From positions 1 to 7,624 of the forward strand of contig JASHQT010000638.1 in NCBI GenBank assembly GCA_030039005.1: a stretch of DNA of 7,624 nt. The letters run 5' to 3'. Below are positions 5,500 through 7,624 of this stretch, in pieces (the first letter of the stretch is position 1; each line of letters begins with the position of its first letter). The position numbers and the translations under genes are program-made. This stretch comes from Bryobacteraceae bacterium (GTDB taxonomy: Bacteria > Acidobacteriota > Terriglobia > Bryobacterales > Bryobacteraceae). The notes under the pieces were generated by a model. The model did not search any database. It saw nothing but the letters and a program-made list of their open reading frames with translations, and was not told where the DNA came from.

Positions 5500-7371
5500 A
5501 TGGCTCGCCGTTCCCACACCAAAGCCGCTCCGGCGGCCGCATCTAAGGCGCTGGCAGCAGCCCCACCCGGGGTGGGCAAGCTCTGGACCGTGCTGCTGCC
5601 GATTGCCGTGCTTGCTTCCTTCTGCCTGCTCGATCGCATCGACTCCAGCCCGCATCTTCTGGAAGCTTTCGGCGGCGCCGTCGGAGCGCTGCTGGTTTTT
5701 CTGCTGTTACTCTATCGCCGTGTCGCCCGCACCGGCCGGACTCTGTCCTATGAGTTCGTCCCGCGGCCCGTGCACTACATCCAGTTCCTCATGCACACGT
5801 CGGTGTATGTGTATTGGGGCTGGTATTGGCGCGAGGTCTATCACGACGTATCGCTGATCGCCGCGCAAATCGCCTTCGCGTACGCTTGCGACATGCTGGT
5901 GTGCTGGTCGCGGCGCGACAAGTGGGTTTTGGGCTTCGGGCCCGTGCCGATCGTGATGAGCACCAACCTGTTTCTGTGGTTCAAAGACGATTGGTTTTAC
6001 TTGCAGTTCCTGCTCATCGCCACGGGCGTTCTCGGCAAGGAATTCATCAAGTGGAAGCGCGAGGGCCGTCTCACGCACATCTTCAACCCCTCGGCTTTCT
6101 CGCTCTGTATCTTCTCCATCGTTCTGATCGCCACGCACAGCACGGATACGACGTGGGGCATCAGCATCGCCCGGACGATGCACAATCCGCCCAACATCTA
6201 TCTGGAGATTTTTGTCCTGGGGCTGATCGTCCAGGCGCTGTTCCGTGTGACGCTGGTCACATTTTCCGCCGCCGCCGCTCTTTACCTGTTGAATCTCATT
6301 TACACCCATGCGACCGGCGATTATCAGTTCATCGATTCCAACATTCCCGTAGCAGTATTTCTCGGCCTGCACTTGCTGACTACCGATCCAGCTACTTCGC
6401 CGCGCCGGGATTTAGGAAAAATTATTTTTGGGTTTCTTTACGGCGCCGGAGTTTTTGCCGCATATAGCGGTCTAAAACTGATCGGCGCCCCCGAATTCTA
6501 CGACAAATTGCTGATTGTTCCGCCCTTGAATTTAACCGTGAAGCTTTTGGACCATTTCAGCGATGCCGTAGCCGCCCGGTTCTCCTCTCTAGCCGTGCTG
6601 TTGCGCCGGCGCCCCCGCGCGCTGAATTACGCCTGGATGGCAGTGTGGGCCGGCCTGTTCGTGGCGATGACGGCCAGCGGGTTCCTGGTCAAAGGGGACG
6701 CGCATCCCGGTTCCCATCCCGCATTTTGGGCCAAGCGCTGCCAGGATGGCCACTCCGCCTCCTGTACTCTGTGGGTCAACATAACGCGAGAGAAGTGCCA
6801 AAACAACTCCACAGCGGACTGCCTCGAATTGGGGCAAATCCTGAATGAGGGCCGCTGGGTGAAACGCGATGCCGCCCAGGCGGCGGTGGCCCTGGGGCAT
6901 GCCTGGGATTTGGGAGGGAACGCCGCCTCCTCCAGTTTGCTCGCTTTGATGCGCGCGGACGGAAGCAGCGCATTATCCGCCGCTTGCGACCGCGGGGATG
7001 TCGCGAGCTGTTTGCTGTTGGGATCCGCCTTCAGTCAAGGCTTCGGGGTGGAGCAGAACCCGTCTCGAGCTTTCGAGCTTTTCCAAAAATCCTGCGAGCT
7101 AGGATCGTACCGCGCGTGCGGCCGTCTCGGCGACAGCTATTTGGTCGGCCAGGGGACGCCGGTGAATCCCAGTCTTGCCATCGCGAGCTTCGAGAAAGGT
7201 TGTCAGGGGAAGAACGCCGCCAGTTGCCTGGAAGCAGCGCGATTCTATCACTCCGACAAATGGGGGTTTCGTGTGGAGGCACTCGCCCGTCAGCGCCTCC
7301 AGCAAGCTTGTGATTTAGGGCTGCAAAACGCCTGCCAGCCGGACGCGAGTCCACCAGCCACAGCACGCTGA
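5500..7371 (+). CDS. RnfD/NqrB-like membrane protein fused to Cys-rich Sel1 domain
   Basis: A 623-residue protein. Residues about 28-397 contain about 13 hydrophobic segments. HIFNPSAF at 193-200 and TTDPATSPRRDLGKIIFG at 294-311 are the conserved signatures of the NQR2/RnfD/RnfE family, whose members carry electrons through the membrane in Rnf and Na+-NQR complexes; the stretch 333-351 aligns by eye with the late RnfD helix. UnbU-type relatives of enediyne clusters are also possible. The SGAT-type flavin-attachment motif is not evident, and no other rnf/nqr subunit gene is in the window. Residues 413-613 are Sel1-like repeats (helix pairs, G-x-G-x-x-x-[ND]-x-x-x-A pattern) with six cysteine pairs, each spaced C-x7-C: 414/422, 433/441, 496/504, 532/540, 568/576 and 604/612. 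This resembles the disulfide-linked Hcp family of Helicobacter. Basic loops at 73-80, 138-141, 184-190, 302-307 and 369-373 alternate so that the C-terminal domain falls outside the cytoplasm. It is the last gene of the operon, with a DsbA-like gene directly before it. Substrate and partner are unknown. Confidence 0.85.
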   Translation: MARRSHTKAAPAAASKALAAAPPGVGKLWTVLLPIAVLASFCLLDRIDSSPHLLEAFGGAVGALLVFLLLLYRRVARTGRTLSYEFVPRPVHYIQFLMHTSVYVYWGWYWREVYHDVSLIAAQIAFAYACDMLVCWSRRDKWVLGFGPVPIVMSTNLFLWFKDDWFYLQFLLIATGVLGKEFIKWKREGRLTHIFNPSAFSLCIFSIVLIATHSTDTTWGISIARTMHNPPNIYLEIFVLGLIVQALFRVTLVTFSAAAALYLLNLIYTHATGDYQFIDSNIPVAVFLGLHLLTTDPATSPRRDLGKIIFGFLYGAGVFAAYSGLKLIGAPEFYDKLLIVPPLNLTVKLLDHFSDAVAARFSSLAVLLRRRPRALNYAWMAVWAGLFVAMTASGFLVKGDAHPGSHPAFWAKRCQDGHSASCTLWVNITREKCQNNSTADCLELGQILNEGRWVKRDAAQAAVALGHAWDLGGNAASSSLLALMRADGSSALSAACDRGDVASCLLLGSAFSQGFGVEQNPSRAFELFQKSCELGSYRACGRLGDSYLVGQGTPVNPSLAIASFEKGCQGKNAASCLEAARFYHSDKWGFRVEALARQRLQQACDLGLQNACQPDASPPATAR

Positions 7372-7406
7372 GAAGCAATTCTCTGGAAATTTGAGAATCT
7401 CGTACG

Positions 7407-7415
7407 TGCTACACT
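7407..7415 (+). promoter_or_regulatory. Extended -10 promoter for tRNA-Lys
   Basis: TGC followed by TACACT (7410-7415) fits an extended -10 element. A TTGAGA at 7391-7396 looks like a -35 but sits only 13 bases away, too close for normal spacing, so the promoter would rely on the TG extension. Transcription would begin near 7422, about 67 bases before the mature tRNA. Confidence 0.45.
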
Positions 7416-7488
7416 CATTGAGGCACAGCGTGCGAACCGGCGGGGAGAGATCCTCGAAGGGCGCACTGGCGATCCGGCCGACCTCACA

Positions 7489-7564
7489 GGGCGCGTAGCT
7501 CAATTGGCAGAGCAAGTGACTCTTAATCACTAGGTTGTAGGTTCGATTCCTACCGCGCTCACCA
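7489..7564 (+). tRNA. tRNA-Lys (anticodon CTT), CCA encoded
   Basis: All arms fold. The acceptor stem is 7489-7495 with 7554-7560, seven pairs including one G-U. The D stem GCTC/GAGC is 7498-7501 with 7510-7513. The anticodon stem AGTGA/TCACT is 7515-7519 with 7527-7531, around loop CTCTTAA, so the anticodon CTT at 7522-7524 reads the lysine codon AAG. The variable loop has 5 bases. The T stem GTAGG/CCTAC is 7537-7541 with 7549-7553, around TTCGATT. The discriminator is A7561 and CCA is encoded at 7562-7564. It is a full-length, normal tRNA with no intron. Confidence 0.97.
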
Positions 7565-7574
7565 CAAAATAAAA

Positions 7575-7619
7575 GTAAGCGTTCGGTAAACTGTCCGCCG
7601 GAGTCCGCCGGACGCTTAC
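7575..7619. repeat. Inverted repeat directly after the tRNA
   Basis: GTAAGCGTTCGG at 7575-7586 pairs with CCGGACGCTTAC at 7608-7619: twelve pairs with one G-U, and a 21-base loop. It starts 10 bases after the tRNA CCA. The visible 3' flank (ATTCT) is only weakly T-rich and the window ends there. It could be the tRNA terminator, a dispersed palindromic (REP-like) element, or the end of a mobile element beside a tRNA gene. Confidence 0.6.
7593..7612. repeat. Tandem 10-base direct repeat inside the hairpin
   Basis: GTCCGCCGGA occurs twice in direct succession at 7593-7602 and 7603-7612. Each copy contains TCCG-C-CGGA, a short palindrome with a one-base centre, so the loop and 3' arm of the larger inverted repeat can fold in more than one way. 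The second copy overlaps the 3' arm. Confidence 0.7.
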
Positions 7620-7624
7620 ATTCT

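Noticed and set aside
5707..6372. Minus-strand open frame (221 codons) opposite the RnfD-like domain
   Set aside because: The + strand carries conserved family motifs; the minus translation is charged and motif-free.
7378..7398. ATTCTC/GAGAAT stem after the RnfD/Sel1 gene as a terminator
   Set aside because: Only six AT-rich pairs with a 9-base loop and no T-run; too weak to call.
7391..7415. TTGAGA plus TACACT as a standard -35/-10 promoter
   Set aside because: The spacing is 13 bases rather than about 17; kept only as an extended -10 promoter.

Overview
The window is GC-rich bacterial DNA with every gene on the + strand. Its style suggests a soil-type Acidobacteriota (Solibacter/Bryobacter-like): a PEP-CTERM surface protein, a large exported PKD/toroid/fibronectin protein, several signal-peptide proteins and an RnfD-like membrane protein with Sel1 repeats. 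This taxonomic guess rests on gene style only; another PEP-CTERM-bearing phylum such as Verrucomicrobiota is possible.

Left part (1-3087): the 3' end of a PEP-CTERM-anchored extracellular protein (2-676). It is followed after 42 bases by a 765-residue exported protein (719-3016) with a PKD-like domain, a long middle region ending in a QW-type alpha/alpha-toroid motif, and a C-terminal fibronectin type III domain. A strong hairpin terminator (3051-3087, perfect 13-bp stem) closes this unit.

Middle part (3088-7371): a new, tightly packed three-gene operon with gaps of 13 and 12 bases. Gene 1 (3165-4901) is exported, has a possible deacetylase-like beta/alpha-barrel N-terminal half, and carries three helical repeats near its C-terminus that resemble pseudomurein-binding repeats. 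Gene 2 (4915-5487) is an exported DsbA/thioredoxin-fold protein with a CEPC active site. Gene 3 (5500-7371) fuses an RnfD/NqrB-type membrane domain to a cysteine-rich Sel1 domain in which six cysteine pairs all have the spacing C-x7-C. Charge distribution puts the Sel1 domain outside the cytoplasm. The working model is an envelope redox unit: the thiol oxidoreductase could form or service the Sel1 disulfides, and the RnfD-like part could handle electrons across the membrane. The role of the first gene is unknown.

Right part (7372-7624): an extended -10 promoter, a complete tRNA-Lys(CTT) with encoded CCA (7489-7564), and an inverted repeat containing a tandem 10-base repeat just after the tRNA, at the window edge. 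No gene-free stretch exceeds 300 bases. I saw no CRISPR array, IS transposase, rRNA or recognisable riboswitch.
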